The notes below the pieces were generated by a model. The model did not search any database, was not told where the DNA came from, and saw only the letters and a list, made by a program, of their open reading frames with translations. Both the position numbers and the translations under genes were made by a program. Positions 38,658 through 48,502 of a stretch of 64,000 nucleotides of DNA are shown piece after piece. The stretch is from Pseudomonadales bacterium (lineage in GTDB: Bacteria; Pseudomonadota; Gammaproteobacteria; Pseudomonadales; Halieaceae). Every line of letters starts with the position of its first letter. The stretch's first letter is position 1. Where the stretch lies: contig JACKNO010000006.1 of NCBI GenBank assembly GCA_024234815.1, positions 184,855 through 248,854 of the forward strand, in the 5' to 3' direction.

Positions 38658-40675
38658 GGAAGATATTTGATTTCCACGGCGGCATACACCCGCCTGAAAA
38701 CAAACGCCAGTCCCAGCAGGGAGGCATACGCGATGCCGGGATTCCGCCGGAGCTGGTGCTGCCACTGTCCCAGCATATCGGCGCTCCCGCGAAGCCGACG
38801 GTCGCGGTTGGTGACCGGGTACTGAAGGGACAGATGATCGCCGAGGCCAACGGATTCGTCAGCGTTCCCGTGCATGCGCCCACATCGGGCACCGTCAGCG
38901 CAATTGAGGATCGATTGATCGCCCATCCCTCCGGTCTGCCGGCGCCCTGCATAGTTATCGCCAGCGATGGTCTGGACGAATGGACGGAGCTGGCGGGGAT
39001 ATCCGACTACCGACAACTGCCGAAAGCAGACCTGCTGAACCGGATTCGCGAAGCCGGTATCGCGGGAATGGGCGGGGCGGGTTTTCCGACAGCGGTCAAA
39101 CTCTCTACGCGCCCCGGCAGCCAGGTGGCAACGCTCATAATCAACGGCACTGAATGCGAGCCCTACATCACCGCTGACGATATCCTGATGCGGGAGCGTC
39201 CCGGGCGTATCGTCGAGGGCGTAAAAATCCTGCAGCACCTGCTCGCTCCAGGCGAAACCCTGATCGGGATTGAAGACAACAAACCCGAGGCGATCGCCGC
39301 CCTGCGCGCGGCGACCGCAGGCTCGAATATTGAGATCGTCGTGTTTCCCACCAAATACCCCTCCGGCGGCGAGAAACAGCTGATTGAAATTCTCACGGGC
39401 AAGCAGGTACCCAGCGGCGGACTGCCTCTGGATATCGGGGTTATCTGCCAGAACGTGGGCAGCGTGGCCGCAATTGCGGACGCCGTACTGCTGGGGCAGC
39501 CGCTGATATCGCGCATCACCACCGTGACCGGCGAAGCAGTGCGCGAACCCGGCAACTTCAGCGTACTGCTGGGCACACCCATGAACTATTTGCTGGCCAG
39601 GGCCGGTTTCCAGCCCGACAGGAATCGACGCCTGGTCATGGGGGGGCCGATGATGGGTTTTACCGTTGCCGACGCCGGCGTACCCATCGTCAAGACCAGC
39701 AACTGCCTGCTCGCGCCCAGCGAGGCGGAACTGCCCTCCCCACCGCCGGCGCAGGCCTGTATCCGCTGCGGTATGTGCGAGCAGGCGTGTCCGGCGAGCC
39801 TGTTACCCCAGCAGATGTTCTGGTTTGCCCAGGCCAGGGAGTTCGAGAAGCTGGAACAGCACAAGCTCTTCGACTGTATCGAGTGCGGCGCCTGCTCCTG
39901 GGCCTGCCCCAGCAATATCCCGCTGGTGCAGTACTATCGCGCCTCCAAGGCGGAGATACTTCAGCTGCGCCGGGAGCATGAAAAGTCCGAGCAGGCGCGC
40001 CTTCGCTTTGAGGCGCGGCAGGAGCGCATTGAACGGGACGAGGCGGAGAAGGTCGCAAAGCGGGCCGCTCGCAAACTGGCGGCGGAAAAACGCGCGCAGG
40101 AAGCTGCGACAGGCGGCGGCGAGACCGACCCGATCCAGGCGGCGATCGACCGTGCCAGGGCAAAAAAGGCAGCACAACAGGCGGGCGATGCCGCAGATAC
40201 AAACCCGAGGGACAAACTCGAAAAGGCCGTGACCAGCACCCGTCAACGACTGGAAACCGCGAGTGCCAAGCTGGCGCAGGCGGAAGCCGAGGGCAGCGAC
40301 CTGGTAGCCGCGTTGCAAACCGGGGTAGACAAGACCCGGGCCAGGCTCGAGGCGGCTGAACAGGCCCTGCGCGACTTCACGGCGGCCGCCGAGGAAGCCC
40401 CGCTACAGGAAACTCCAGTCGACCCGGCGGCGGCCGCTATCGCCAGGGCAATTGCCGCCAGGGCTTCTGAGGCCGCGCTGGACCCTGCCGAGAAATCCCG
40501 CAAACAGCTTGCGGCCCTGGAGCAGCGCCTGGAAAAAACCCGCGCCAGGCTGGCGGCCAGTCAGGGCGCCGGTGAAGAGCAAAAAATCATCGATGCGCTG
40601 GAGTCGAGCGTTAGCCTGCTAGAGGAAAAAGTGAGCGCTGCCAAACAACAATTGAACAACCCGGAAGGGGTCTGA
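38654..40675 (+). CDS. rnfC: electron transport complex subunit RnfC
   Basis: The NADH-facing flavin subunit, 673 residues. It has an N-terminal RnfC barrel, the FMN/NADH Rossmann-like block ([33 protein letters not shown]), an SLBB-type region and two ferredoxin clusters ([34 protein letters not shown]). A long charged Ala/Glu/Lys-rich helical tail covers about residues 435-673. The tail is typical of gammaproteobacterial RnfC, of variable length and probably membrane- or partner-facing. The ATG at 38654 is set by overlap with rnfB and by the conserved start ([15 protein letters not shown]). Confidence 0.96.
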   Translation: MRKIFDFHGGIHPPENKRQSQQGGIRDAGIPPELVLPLSQHIGAPAKPTVAVGDRVLKGQMIAEANGFVSVPVHAPTSGTVSAIEDRLIAHPSGLPAPCIVIASDGLDEWTELAGISDYRQLPKADLLNRIREAGIAGMGGAGFPTAVKLSTRPGSQVATLIINGTECEPYITADDILMRERPGRIVEGVKILQHLLAPGETLIGIEDNKPEAIAALRAATAGSNIEIVVFPTKYPSGGEKQLIEILTGKQVPSGGLPLDIGVICQNVGSVAAIADAVLLGQPLISRITTVTGEAVREPGNFSVLLGTPMNYLLARAGFQPDRNRRLVMGGPMMGFTVADAGVPIVKTSNCLLAPSEAELPSPPPAQACIRCGMCEQACPASLLPQQMFWFAQAREFEKLEQHKLFDCIECGACSWACPSNIPLVQYYRASKAEILQLRREHEKSEQARLRFEARQERIERDEAEKVAKRAARKLAAEKRAQEAATGGGETDPIQAAIDRARAKKAAQQAGDAADTNPRDKLEKAVTSTRQRLETASAKLAQAEAEGSDLVAALQTGVDKTRARLEAAEQALRDFTAAAEEAPLQETPVDPAAAAIARAIAARASEAALDPAEKSRKQLAALEQRLEKTRARLAASQGAGEEQKIIDALESSVSLLEEKVSAAKQQLNNPEGV

Positions 40676-40676
40676 C

Positions 40677-41705
40677 ATGGCCCTGATGCGCGTCACATCA
40701 CCCCATGCCCACGGCCCCATGAGTACATCGAGGGTTATGCAGAACGTGTTGCTGGCCACGATTCCCGGGATCATCGCGCTTAGCCACTTCTTTGGCTACG
40801 GCACCCTGGTGAACCTCGCATGGGCATGTATCGTGGCGCTGGCATGCGAAACCCTGGCACTGGCCCTGCGGCGACGGCCAATAGGCTTTTACCTGAAAGA
40901 CTGTAGCGCACTGGTGACAGCGACCCTGCTGGCCATTGCGCTGCCTCCCTATGCGCCGTGGTGGCTGATCGCGGTTGGCATCGCCTGCGCAATCCTGCTT
41001 GCCAAGCACTTGTATGGCGGCCTGGGCTACAACCCCTTCAACCCCGCTATGGCGGCCTACGTGATCCTGCTGATTTCCTTCCCGGTACAGATGACTGCCT
41101 GGGCCCCGCCGCGCGGACTCGAGCAATTGCCGGGGCTGATGGCATCCCTGCAGGCCTGCTTCACCCCGGGAGCGTACGATGGCGTCACGATGGCGACTCC
41201 GCTGGATCTGATGAAACAGAACAACAGCCTGTTGATCGCGGACCTTTACGCCCAAACACCGCAATTTGGCCGCTGGGCGGGGCTGGGCTGGGAATGGGTA
41301 AACCTCGCCTTTCTCGCGGGCGGCGCCTGGCTGCTCTACAAGCGGATATTCAGCTGGCACGCACCGGTGGCCATGCTCGCCAGCCTCAGTCTGTTCGCAG
41401 CGGTATTTTACGACGGCGGCAGCTCCGCCAGCGGCGGCTCACCGCTGTTTCACCTGCTTAGCGGGGCCACCATGTTCGGTGCGTTCTTCATCGTCACCGA
41501 CCCGGTGACGTCAGCCGTATCGGTCCGCGGCCGCCTGGTGTACGGCGCAATGATAGGCGCGCTGGTATACATCATCCGCGTGCGGGGAAACTACCCCGAC
41601 GCGGTGGCCTTCGCTGTGCTTATCATGAACTTTGCGGCACCGTTTATCGATAATTACACCCAACCACGCACCTATGGCCACCAGTCTGGCGGGAGTGAGA
41701 AGTAA
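40677..41705 (+). CDS. rnfD: electron transport complex subunit RnfD
   Basis: A polytopic subunit homologous to NqrB, 342 residues. It has helices throughout, the RNF/NQR signature GYNPFNPAMAAYVILLISFP, and the flavinylation motif SGAT in LLSGATMFGAFFIVTDP, where FMN is attached to Thr by a phosphoester bond. It begins one base after the rnfC stop. Confidence 0.96.
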   Translation: MALMRVTSPHAHGPMSTSRVMQNVLLATIPGIIALSHFFGYGTLVNLAWACIVALACETLALALRRRPIGFYLKDCSALVTATLLAIALPPYAPWWLIAVGIACAILLAKHLYGGLGYNPFNPAMAAYVILLISFPVQMTAWAPPRGLEQLPGLMASLQACFTPGAYDGVTMATPLDLMKQNNSLLIADLYAQTPQFGRWAGLGWEWVNLAFLAGGAWLLYKRIFSWHAPVAMLASLSLFAAVFYDGGSSASGGSPLFHLLSGATMFGAFFIVTDPVTSAVSVRGRLVYGAMIGALVYIIRVRGNYPDAVAFAVLIMNFAAPFIDNYTQPRTYGHQSGGSEK

Positions 41706-41706
41706 C

Positions 41707-42354
41707 GTGCTGAGGCAGTCCATAACCCGCAACAGCCTGTTACTGGCCCTGTTCGCCGTGGCGACCACTTTCCTGATTGCCGGCACCCACCTTCTGACCA
41801 AGGACAGGATCAGCGAACAAAAGCGCATGGCTGAAGAAAAAGCCCTGCTGGAGATCGTACCGAGGAGCCTCCACGACAATTCCATGCTGGATGACGTGAT
41901 TCCTGTCGGGCCAGACTCGCCGGGGCTCGCCCTCACCCAGGACAAGCGCATTTACCTGGCGCGCAATGCAGGCAAGGTGGTGACCGCCGTCATCCCGGTG
42001 ACCGCTCCCGATGGCTATACCGGTGAGATCGAGCTCATAGTCGGGGTTAACGCCGACGGCAGCATCGCCGGCGTGCGCACTCTTGGCCATCGGGAGACAC
42101 CGGGGCTTGGCGACAAGGTAGATCTCAAGAAGTCGGATTGGATACTGGGGTTCAATGGTCGCTCATTGGGCAACCCTGAACTGCCCGGCTGGGCTGTTAA
42201 AAAGGACAAAGGCGTCTTTGACCAGTTCACCGGCGCTACAATTACCCCGCGGGCGGTTGTCGCGGCAACCCTGCGCGCATTACAGTATGCCGATGCCAAC
42301 AGCAAGTTGCTGTTCGCGCGTCCGGCGGCAGCGCCCCCGGCAGGAGAGAAATAA
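41707..42354 (+). CDS. rnfG: electron transport complex subunit RnfG
   Basis: A single-span periplasmic flavoprotein homologous to NqrC, 215 residues. It has an N-terminal helix (about 12-32) and the FMN-binding domain with the attachment motif TGAT ([15 protein letters not shown]). The start is GTG at 41707, one base after the rnfD stop and behind GGGAGTGAGAAG. The frame open from further upstream lies inside rnfD. The stop overlaps the rnfE ATG (TAATG). Confidence 0.95.
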   Translation: MLRQSITRNSLLLALFAVATTFLIAGTHLLTKDRISEQKRMAEEKALLEIVPRSLHDNSMLDDVIPVGPDSPGLALTQDKRIYLARNAGKVVTAVIPVTAPDGYTGEIELIVGVNADGSIAGVRTLGHRETPGLGDKVDLKKSDWILGFNGRSLGNPELPGWAVKKDKGVFDQFTGATITPRAVVAATLRALQYADANSKLLFARPAAAPPAGEK

Positions 42355-43067
42355 TGTCCGACGTCAGTTACAGGGAGCTGTCTCTCAACGGGCTCTGGAA
42401 AAACAACCCGGCTATCGTGCAGCTGCTGGGCCTGTGCCCCCTCCTGGCGGTAACAGGCAGCGTGGTGAATGCAGTGGGGCTCGCCGCGGCCACCACCATG
42501 GTGCTGGTCTGCTCGAACACCTCGGTCTCCCTGATCCGCAATATCGTCTCGGACGCTGTTCGACTGCCTGTCTTTGTGATGATCATCGCCGCGGCGGTCA
42601 CCTGCATCGAACTGCTGATGCAGGCCTTCGCCTACGAGTTGTACGAAATACTGGGCATCTTCCTGCCCCTGATCACTACCAACTGCGTGATCCTCGGCCG
42701 CGCCGACGGTTTCGCCAGCCGTAACAGTGTCGCCCCGGCCGCCTACGACGGCTTTATCATGGGTATGGGTTTCAGTCTGATATTGGTTCTGCTTGGCGCG
42801 CTACGGGAGCTGCTGGGCACGGGAGCGCTGTTCGCAAATATGGATTTGTTATTTGGCCAAAACGCGGCCAACTGGAAAATCACGCTGATCAACGACTACC
42901 CGAACTTCCTGCTGGCGATACTGCCACCCGGAGCGTTCATCTTTACCGGCCTGCTGATCGCCGGGAAAAACCTCGTGGACGCCCAGATCAAGCGGCGCCA
43001 GGACGCACTGAAAGCACGGCCGGTAAAGGGCGCCAAGCGAGTGCGGGTCACGGGGCATATCTCCTAG
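42354..43067 (+). CDS. rnfE: electron transport complex subunit RnfE
   Basis: A six-helix membrane subunit, paralogous to RnfA, 237 residues. Conserved blocks are [32 protein letters not shown] and [20 protein letters not shown], the cysteine-bearing half sites of the intramembrane [2Fe-2S] cluster. It is the last gene of the operon. The nth gene that often follows rnfE is not here; a hypothetical gene converges on it. Confidence 0.96.
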   Translation: MSDVSYRELSLNGLWKNNPAIVQLLGLCPLLAVTGSVVNAVGLAAATTMVLVCSNTSVSLIRNIVSDAVRLPVFVMIIAAAVTCIELLMQAFAYELYEILGIFLPLITTNCVILGRADGFASRNSVAPAAYDGFIMGMGFSLILVLLGALRELLGTGALFANMDLLFGQNAANWKITLINDYPNFLLAILPPGAFIFTGLLIAGKNLVDAQIKRRQDALKARPVKGAKRVRVTGHIS

Positions 43068-43096
43068 CCATGCAGGGACCCCGTTGCGGCGGTCCT

Positions 43097-43501
43097 TCAG
43101 CGCGCCGCTGACACCAGCGCGAGGGTATCCAGCAATTCGTCGACCGCCGCGTCGTCCATGCCGCCGTTGTCTTCATCGCAGCTGTAGGTGATGAACAGCA
43201 ACATGGGGCCACACATCACATACCACTCCCTGATGGCGGCGCCCTCTTCCACGAACTTGCCCAGCACACCCTGGAAGTCGCCCAGGGTCACCTTGTCCCA
43301 TTTTTCAACTGAATCGCTCTGGGTGTTGGCAATTTCCTGCACTTCAGCCTGGCTGAACTCACCGCGCTCTTTATGCAGCGTGGATATCTCTATACAGCCG
43401 ACGTCATCGCGATCGCCGACCAGGATACTGTCGTCCTCCGAATCCGCCCACCATTCCGGCGGCAGAGCCATGGTCCACCATTCCGTTTCCAGCACGTTCA
43501 T
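43097..43501 (-). CDS. hypothetical acidic protein after rimI
   Basis: A 134-residue acidic, tryptophan-rich soluble protein with no signal peptide and no family that I recognise. Its ATG follows the rimI stop directly (TGAATG), so it is translated with rimI. Conserved-looking features are PPEWWADSEDD near the N-terminus, a beta-rich middle and an acidic C-terminal helix (DDAAVDELLDTL). The pattern resembles small proteins of the DUF1795/PsbP-like fold, but this is only a guess. Confidence 0.75.
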   Translation of the reverse strand: MNVLETEWWTMALPPEWWADSEDDSILVGDRDDVGCIEISTLHKERGEFSQAEVQEIANTQSDSVEKWDKVTLGDFQGVLGKFVEEGAAIREWYVMCGPMLLFITYSCDEDNGGMDDAAVDELLDTLALVSAAR

Positions 43502-43987
43502 TCAGCACTCCTGCTCGATCAGTTGCCTGGACATCAACACAGCGTCTTCGCGCCCCGCAGCGGTGGTGTAGTAGTTCCTGCGTACACCCCCGGACTCGAA
43601 GCCCAACCGCCGGTAAAACCCGATAGCTGCCATATTGGATTCGCGAACCTCCAGACAACAGCGCGCAGCCCCGGCTTCCCGCAACCGGGCCAATGCGGCG
43701 GTCAGCAATAGTTGCCCCAGGCCTGCGCCCTGCATGGCGGGGCGAATCGCGATATTGTGAATGCAGGCCTCGTCCAGCACCCGGGAATAGACCACGAAGC
43801 CTTCCGGTTGCTCATCGCAAACCATTACCAGCGCGCACTCATAACGATCTTCCTGCTCGCGGCAGGCGTCGACAAACTGCTCCGCCGTCCACGGACTGGG
43901 ATTGACCAGGCTATCCAGCGCCGCCAGCTCAACCTCGTCACCGGGCACCGCGGCACGCACAGCCACCTGCTGTCGGTTCCCCTTCAC
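43502..43987 (-). CDS. rimI: ribosomal protein S18-alanine N-acetyltransferase
   Basis: A GNAT enzyme of 161 residues that acetylates the N-terminal alanine of ribosomal protein S18. Family motifs are SPWTAEQFVDACRE, IHNIAIRPAMQGAGLGQLLL (acetyl-CoA loop) and LEVRESNMAAIGFYRRLGFESGGVRRNYY. The start overlaps the end of the HolD-like gene, reproducing the holD-rimI order of E. coli. Confidence 0.94.
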   Translation of the reverse strand: MKGNRQQVAVRAAVPGDEVELAALDSLVNPSPWTAEQFVDACREQEDRYECALVMVCDEQPEGFVVYSRVLDEACIHNIAIRPAMQGAGLGQLLLTAALARLREAGAARCCLEVRESNMAAIGFYRRLGFESGGVRRNYYTTAAGREDAVLMSRQLIEQEC

Positions 43988-44718
43988 GCCCGCAGGAACT
44001 GGGATCGCAGTTCAGGCCACGCCTGTTTCTTGAGCAGTGGATCAAGCAGCATCGCGCCAGTGGCCAGAGTGCGGATGACTCGCGGGCATTCCAGTTGGTC
44101 CAGCGCCACTCGGGACTCGCAACCGCTCCCCAGCAGCACGAGGCCGCGGCATTCCAGCTGTTCGAGCTTGCGTTGGATGAAACCCGCGGCGCTGGAACGG
44201 GCAGCATCACGCCCCAGGTCGAGTTGCCTGTTATTGTGTATGGGCCAGTCGAACTGATTGACTTCGGGCCGGGCACTGGCGTTGTCGCCGCCGTTCGCTC
44301 CTCTCGCAATCAGGCCAAGCGCGGTCGCCATGCCCTGCACCAGTTGCACCTGTGCGGCTGAAACCGGGGGTCGCTCCAGTTCCTCCAGCCACAGCCAGCC
44401 GCCGCAGTAAACCGCTGCAAGACTGAAACGTGGCGAAACTTCCTCGGTGGGGGAGCGCGCGACTGACCTTCTCGCCGGCGTTGCAGGCGGTGACGACTCA
44501 AGCCGGGGAATGACCGATGCAGGCGCCAGTTCGGGCATTTGCACGGGCGCCCGCCGGGAGCCGGCAACGCTCTCCGGCACGGCCTGCGTTTGCGCCGGGG
44601 ACGACTTGCGCACCATTGCCAGGCGCCGCGTATAGGCAGCGCCAGGCAGCTGTCGCAAGGAGGTATAGGCATCTGTGCCCATGGCGTGGAGGTACGCCAA
44701 CCGTCTCAATTCATTCAT
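43984..44718 (-). CDS. putative DNA polymerase III psi subunit, HolD-like
   Basis: A 244-residue soluble protein overlapping rimI by four bases. The N-terminal stretch (RLAYLHAMGTDAYTSLRQLPG) resembles the E. coli psi N-terminus, which binds the chi subunit. The C-terminal half shows a pattern of strands and helices like psi (WLWLEELERPP, QLVQGMATALGL, FIQRKLEQ), with a Pro/Ala/Ser-rich linker (about 40-90) between. E. coli psi has 137 residues, so this is nearly twice as long. Position before rimI supports the call. The ATG at 44718 is chosen over a longer frame because the psi-like segment starts there. Confidence 0.6.
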   Translation of the reverse strand: MNELRRLAYLHAMGTDAYTSLRQLPGAAYTRRLAMVRKSSPAQTQAVPESVAGSRRAPVQMPELAPASVIPRLESSPPATPARRSVARSPTEEVSPRFSLAAVYCGGWLWLEELERPPVSAAQVQLVQGMATALGLIARGANGGDNASARPEVNQFDWPIHNNRQLDLGRDAARSSAAGFIQRKLEQLECRGLVLLGSGCESRVALDQLECPRVIRTLATGAMLLDPLLKKQAWPELRSQFLRA

Positions 44719-44779
44719 ACATACTAGCCAGATACCACAAATACCGATCTGCGCGAGTCTAGCAGCTTTCGGCCTGGGG

Positions 44780-45628
44780 CTATATCCAGCGCCAGCCGTG
44801 CTCACTGAAAAACGTGATTCCCGAGCGAATAAAATATTTCACATGCTGCATGCCCTTTTTGGCGACATACCCGCCGTGATGCACTATACGAATGGCGGGA
44901 TTAAAGACCAGTCGCCCCTGGCTGCCCAGCCGTATGGAAAGGTCAAAATCCTCAAAGTACAGGAAATAACTGTCGTCAAAACCACCTACCGTCTGCAGCG
45001 CGGCGGTGCGAGTCAGCATGAAGCAACCACTGGCCAGCAGCACATCTGCCTCCTGGTTGCCACTGCACACATCGCGCATTTCGTAGCGGTGCAACGGGCG
45101 GCGGAAAATGCGTTGAATCAGGCGCGGTGCGAACGGCCGGAGTAACAGCACAAGCAGGGAAGGATAACGCTTGCAGAGAAACTCCTGCCGGCCGTCCTCT
45201 CCGCGGACCTTGGGGCTGACCAAGACAATGCTGCGGTCCTCCTGCAAGGTCGAGAGCCCGATGCGCAGGGCGTCCTCCGCCAGTTCAGCATCGGGATTCA
45301 GCACCAGATGAAACTCACTGGAGAGCCGTTGAATTGCGAGGTTATGCGCGGCGCTGAATCCGCGATTTTCCGGCAGGCCGAGATACTGGACCCGGAAAAA
45401 GTCTGTCTGCGGGCGGGCGGCTATGGCCTCGGATGCACGCCGGCGAAACTCGAGGTCTGACGAGTTGTCCAGAACCTCCACCAATACGTGATCAACGCAT
45501 TGCGCGACGTGGGCGTCCATCGCCGACCGGTGCAAACTCCGCAGTACCCGATCCAGCATCTGCAGCGAGTTGTTATGCACTACGATGGAGACGGAGAGAC
45601 TGGTTCCAATTGGGTGGTTTTCTTCCAT
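44780..45628 (-). CDS. family 2 glycosyltransferase
   Basis: A 282-residue inverting GT-A glycosyltransferase of the rhamnosyltransferase-like GT2 group. It shows the first-strand block SVSIVVHNNSLQML, LGLPENRGFSAAHNLAI, the metal-binding DxD-like LVLNPDAEL, and the acceptor motif GGFDDSYFLYFEDFDLSIRL. It probably adds a sugar to a cell-surface glycan. It stands upstream of the HolD-like gene with 61 bases between them. The start at 45628 begins the conserved strand. A frame from 45751 adds residues that look unrelated. It borders the accessory polysaccharide region. Confidence 0.9.
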   Translation of the reverse strand: MEENHPIGTSLSVSIVVHNNSLQMLDRVLRSLHRSAMDAHVAQCVDHVLVEVLDNSSDLEFRRRASEAIAARPQTDFFRVQYLGLPENRGFSAAHNLAIQRLSSEFHLVLNPDAELAEDALRIGLSTLQEDRSIVLVSPKVRGEDGRQEFLCKRYPSLLVLLLRPFAPRLIQRIFRRPLHRYEMRDVCSGNQEADVLLASGCFMLTRTAALQTVGGFDDSYFLYFEDFDLSIRLGSQGRLVFNPAIRIVHHGGYVAKKGMQHVKYFIRSGITFFSEHGWRWI

Positions 45629-46041
45629 GGCGCGAATGGTAGCAGTTGTCGCGCCGTCATCAAAAACACAAGTTGCGCCCGGGCGCTCAACAGGACTCTT
45701 TCTTCCCTGCACTCCCGCGTACCACAGCTGCCTGACAGGGGCCGAACACATGCCTTCCGTGGCAATATCTCCTTAAAAGTAACAAAACTATAACTTTATG
45801 GAATGGTATTCTGTTGTTTCATGCCATAATCTGGGACGGATGCCTGGGGCCTGCCAAAATACTTTGTGTAGTAAGTGACAAACGGGGCCTATCATCATGT
45901 TATTTATCGAGTTTTGGACTTGGGGCGTGATAAACTGCGAAAAGTCGACAGAAATGTTGACTCTCTGGCTGAACAATCCAAAATCTGGACGCTACGGATC
46001 ATAAAATAGACCTGCTTTCCAGCGGGCAAAAGGGGATAAAG
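45629..46041. other. 413-base divergent intergenic region, lower GC
   Basis: No gene was found. The region separates the minus-strand glycosyltransferase from the plus-strand Ig-like lipoprotein and must hold both promoters. The part from 45780 to 46000 is clearly AT-richer than its neighbours. A TTGACT hexamer near 45957 could be a -35 box, but no good -10 box follows at the right distance. AAAAGGGGATAAAG before 46042 is a good ribosome-binding site. Confidence 0.5.
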
Positions 46042-48303
46042 ATGACTACTCGGTTCGCCTCACTGTCCGGCTACCTGCTGGCGGCTGCCACATTGATGCT
46101 CACGATAACAGCCTGCGGTGGTGGGGGCGGCAGTGGCAGTGGCAGTTTCTACGAGGGTGATAAAGGCCCTGACACCTATTACCTCGCGCCAGCCCTGTTC
46201 GACGCGAACGGCTCCCCTACCAGTGAAATTTCTTCGGCCTCGCCGGCAACCCTGCGAGTCACTGTCACCAAGAACGGCAAGAACGGCGCTCCCATCTCAA
46301 ATGTCGTGGTAACGGCTGAGACAACCGCAGCACTCATTTCTCCAGCCGCCGGGACCGCACTCACTGACGCTTCCGGCGTTGCCACTTTCCGGGTTGAAGC
46401 CGATACCACCAAAGGCGCGGGCACGATCACTGTCAGTGCTGAAGGCCCCGCAGGTGAAGTCAGCGCCACGATAAACTTCCAGGTAGGTAACAGCGGCCTG
46501 CGATTGGGATACCTGGACGAGAACGGCATGTTCATGGAAAACGAAATCGGGATTGAACCTGACTCCCTGCTGGCTTCCCAGGCGGTAGCTCAATTGTCCA
46601 TGGTTATTCTCGACCAGAACGGCGACCTTGCCAGCAGCGCAGAAACCGTCACCTTCAGCAGCGGTTGTATCGCCTCGGGCCAGGCGATCCTCGACCCCGT
46701 CAGTCCAATTGTCTCGGGCGACGGCAAGGTGAGCACCTCCTACCGCGCCGCCGGATGCTCCGGCAATGACCAGATAACAGCGAGTCTTGAAGGCTCCTCG
46801 GCACAGGCATTCGGCACAGTGTCGGTGGCATCGGCTCAGGCCAACGGCTTTACCTTTGTAGAGGCGATTCCCACGACCATGGTACTTCGCGGCACGGGCG
46901 ACGGCACCACTGACCGGTCGGAGTTCTCCACCGTCAGCTTCAAAGTCATAGACAACAACAATGAAGCCATCGGTGGCATTAAAGTCAATTTCTCCCTGAC
47001 TACCTATGTAGGAGGCCTGTCCCTGTCCTCGAGTTCCGCGATCAGCGGCAGTGACGGCATTGTGAAAGTGAACGCGATCGCCGGTGACATACCGACGGTC
47101 GTGCGGGTAATCGCCACCGTGGCGGCGGGAGATGGCAGCAGCCAGCAGGTATCAACCGTTTCCGATGTACTGACCGTGACAACGGGCTTGCCAGACCAGA
47201 ACTCCATAAGTCTATCGGTGGGTGATGGCGGCTTTGTGATAGAGAATGGATTTATACAGGATGGGGTCACCCGAACCATCACCGTCAGCATGGCGGACAA
47301 ATTCAACAACCCGGTGACCGCTGGGACCGCGGCAGTCTTTACCACGGAGTACGGCACCGTCGACCCGTCCTGCCAGACCGGAGTATCAAACGGTGAGCGC
47401 CTGGGCGGCACGCCGGCAGAGGGCGAGTGCAGCGTACTGTGGACCAGTGGCAACCCGAGATTTCCCACGCTCACAGGTACCGAGTTTGTCAAGACTATCT
47501 TCAGCGCTGGTTACAAGTGCCCCGAGCATAATGGCAGATCGGGACCCTGCCCCTCTGACCTGGGCTACACCAGGGGCGGTCGCTCCACTCTTATGGTTAC
47601 CGCGATTGGAGAAGAGTCTTTTATCGACCGAAACGGCAACGGCATCATGGACGAGGACGAAAAAGACCTGTTTGCCAACCTGACCGAGGCGTTCCTTGAC
47701 AACAATGAAGACGGTATTTTCAACCCGGCGACGAATATTTGCGCTGGTTCCGGAGCCAACACGCCGGAGTGTATCGCTGGCCAGGAGGAAGTCTTTGTCG
47801 ACTTCAATGACAACGGCAAATATGACCTGAACAATGATCCCGCGGTCTACAACGGCCTGCTCTGTCCGGTCGACGGCAATGGCCTATGGTGCAGCCGTGA
47901 ATTGCTAAACGTACGCGACAGCGTTGTTCTGATCCTGTCCGACCCCACGAACTGGTATATCTCCATGTTCCAGGGGCGCAACGAGGTATCCGGCACGACC
48001 GCCAGTGGCGGCCCGTACCAGGTCTATATCTCGGACATCTATAACAACCGGCCGCCCGCGGGCTCCACGGTAACACTCGAGGCTAACGGGGATTGCAAGG
48101 TCGTGGGCGCCGACAGTTTCACCGTCACGAATACCACAGCCTACGGCGCCTTCGCCTTCTCAGTGGTAACGGGGGGAGAAGAATCTGAAGATGGCAGCGC
48201 AGAAAACTCGCTGGAGATCACGCTGAGCCCCGAGGGAGGCACTGCCTATACAAAAACTTTCGGCTGTGTGCCCACGCCGGCGCCGATTGAAGAGGCTCCC
48301 TGA
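46042..48303 (+). CDS. large Ig-like-repeat surface lipoprotein
   Basis: A 753-residue lipoprotein with lipobox ITAC (Cys25) followed by a Gly/Ser-rich tether (GGGGGSGSGS). Several bacterial Ig-like (Big-type) beta-sandwich repeats follow at about residues 60-170, 170-270, 275-395 and 395-500, each with an ASGVATF/GSDGIVKV-type strand. Asp-rich calcium-type loops come next (DRNGNGIMDEDE, DNNEDGIFNP, DFNDNGKYDLNND at about 528-610), then a last beta domain and a Pro-rich end. This architecture fits an adhesin or surface scaffold. The ribosome site AAGGGGATAAAG is strong, and a clean intrinsic terminator follows. Confidence 0.85.
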   Translation: MTTRFASLSGYLLAAATLMLTITACGGGGGSGSGSFYEGDKGPDTYYLAPALFDANGSPTSEISSASPATLRVTVTKNGKNGAPISNVVVTAETTAALISPAAGTALTDASGVATFRVEADTTKGAGTITVSAEGPAGEVSATINFQVGNSGLRLGYLDENGMFMENEIGIEPDSLLASQAVAQLSMVILDQNGDLASSAETVTFSSGCIASGQAILDPVSPIVSGDGKVSTSYRAAGCSGNDQITASLEGSSAQAFGTVSVASAQANGFTFVEAIPTTMVLRGTGDGTTDRSEFSTVSFKVIDNNNEAIGGIKVNFSLTTYVGGLSLSSSSAISGSDGIVKVNAIAGDIPTVVRVIATVAAGDGSSQQVSTVSDVLTVTTGLPDQNSISLSVGDGGFVIENGFIQDGVTRTITVSMADKFNNPVTAGTAAVFTTEYGTVDPSCQTGVSNGERLGGTPAEGECSVLWTSGNPRFPTLTGTEFVKTIFSAGYKCPEHNGRSGPCPSDLGYTRGGRSTLMVTAIGEESFIDRNGNGIMDEDEKDLFANLTEAFLDNNEDGIFNPATNICAGSGANTPECIAGQEEVFVDFNDNGKYDLNNDPAVYNGLLCPVDGNGLWCSRELLNVRDSVVLILSDPTNWYISMFQGRNEVSGTTASGGPYQVYISDIYNNRPPAGSTVTLEANGDCKVVGADSFTVTNTTAYGAFAFSVVTGGEESEDGSAENSLEITLSPEGGTAYTKTFGCVPTPAPIEEAP

Positions 48304-48336
48304 TCAACAGGCGCTTCAGGCGCAAGGTGTAAACTG

Positions 48337-48363
48337 CCGCGGCCCTGGGTCGCGGTTTTTTTT
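48337..48363 (+). terminator. Rho-independent terminator after the Ig-like lipoprotein
   Basis: The stem CCGCGGC/GTCGCGG (7 bp with one G-T pair) with loop CCTGG is followed by eight T. It lies 33 bases after the stop codon of the lipoprotein gene. Confidence 0.9.
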
Positions 48364-48502
48364 GCCCATCGTTTGGTGTTTACCGGGACATCCCTCCTCT
48401 ACCCACTGTCCGATCATCTGGGTTCATTTCTTCAATTTGTTTCCATCTTTATATTCTTATCAGTAGCCAATTAAGTTAACGTGATTGAATGCGGAATCAG
48501 CC

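Noticed and set aside
44675..45145. 156-codon plus-strand frame
   Set aside because: It overlaps the glycosyltransferase and HolD-like genes on the other strand, which carry recognisable motifs.
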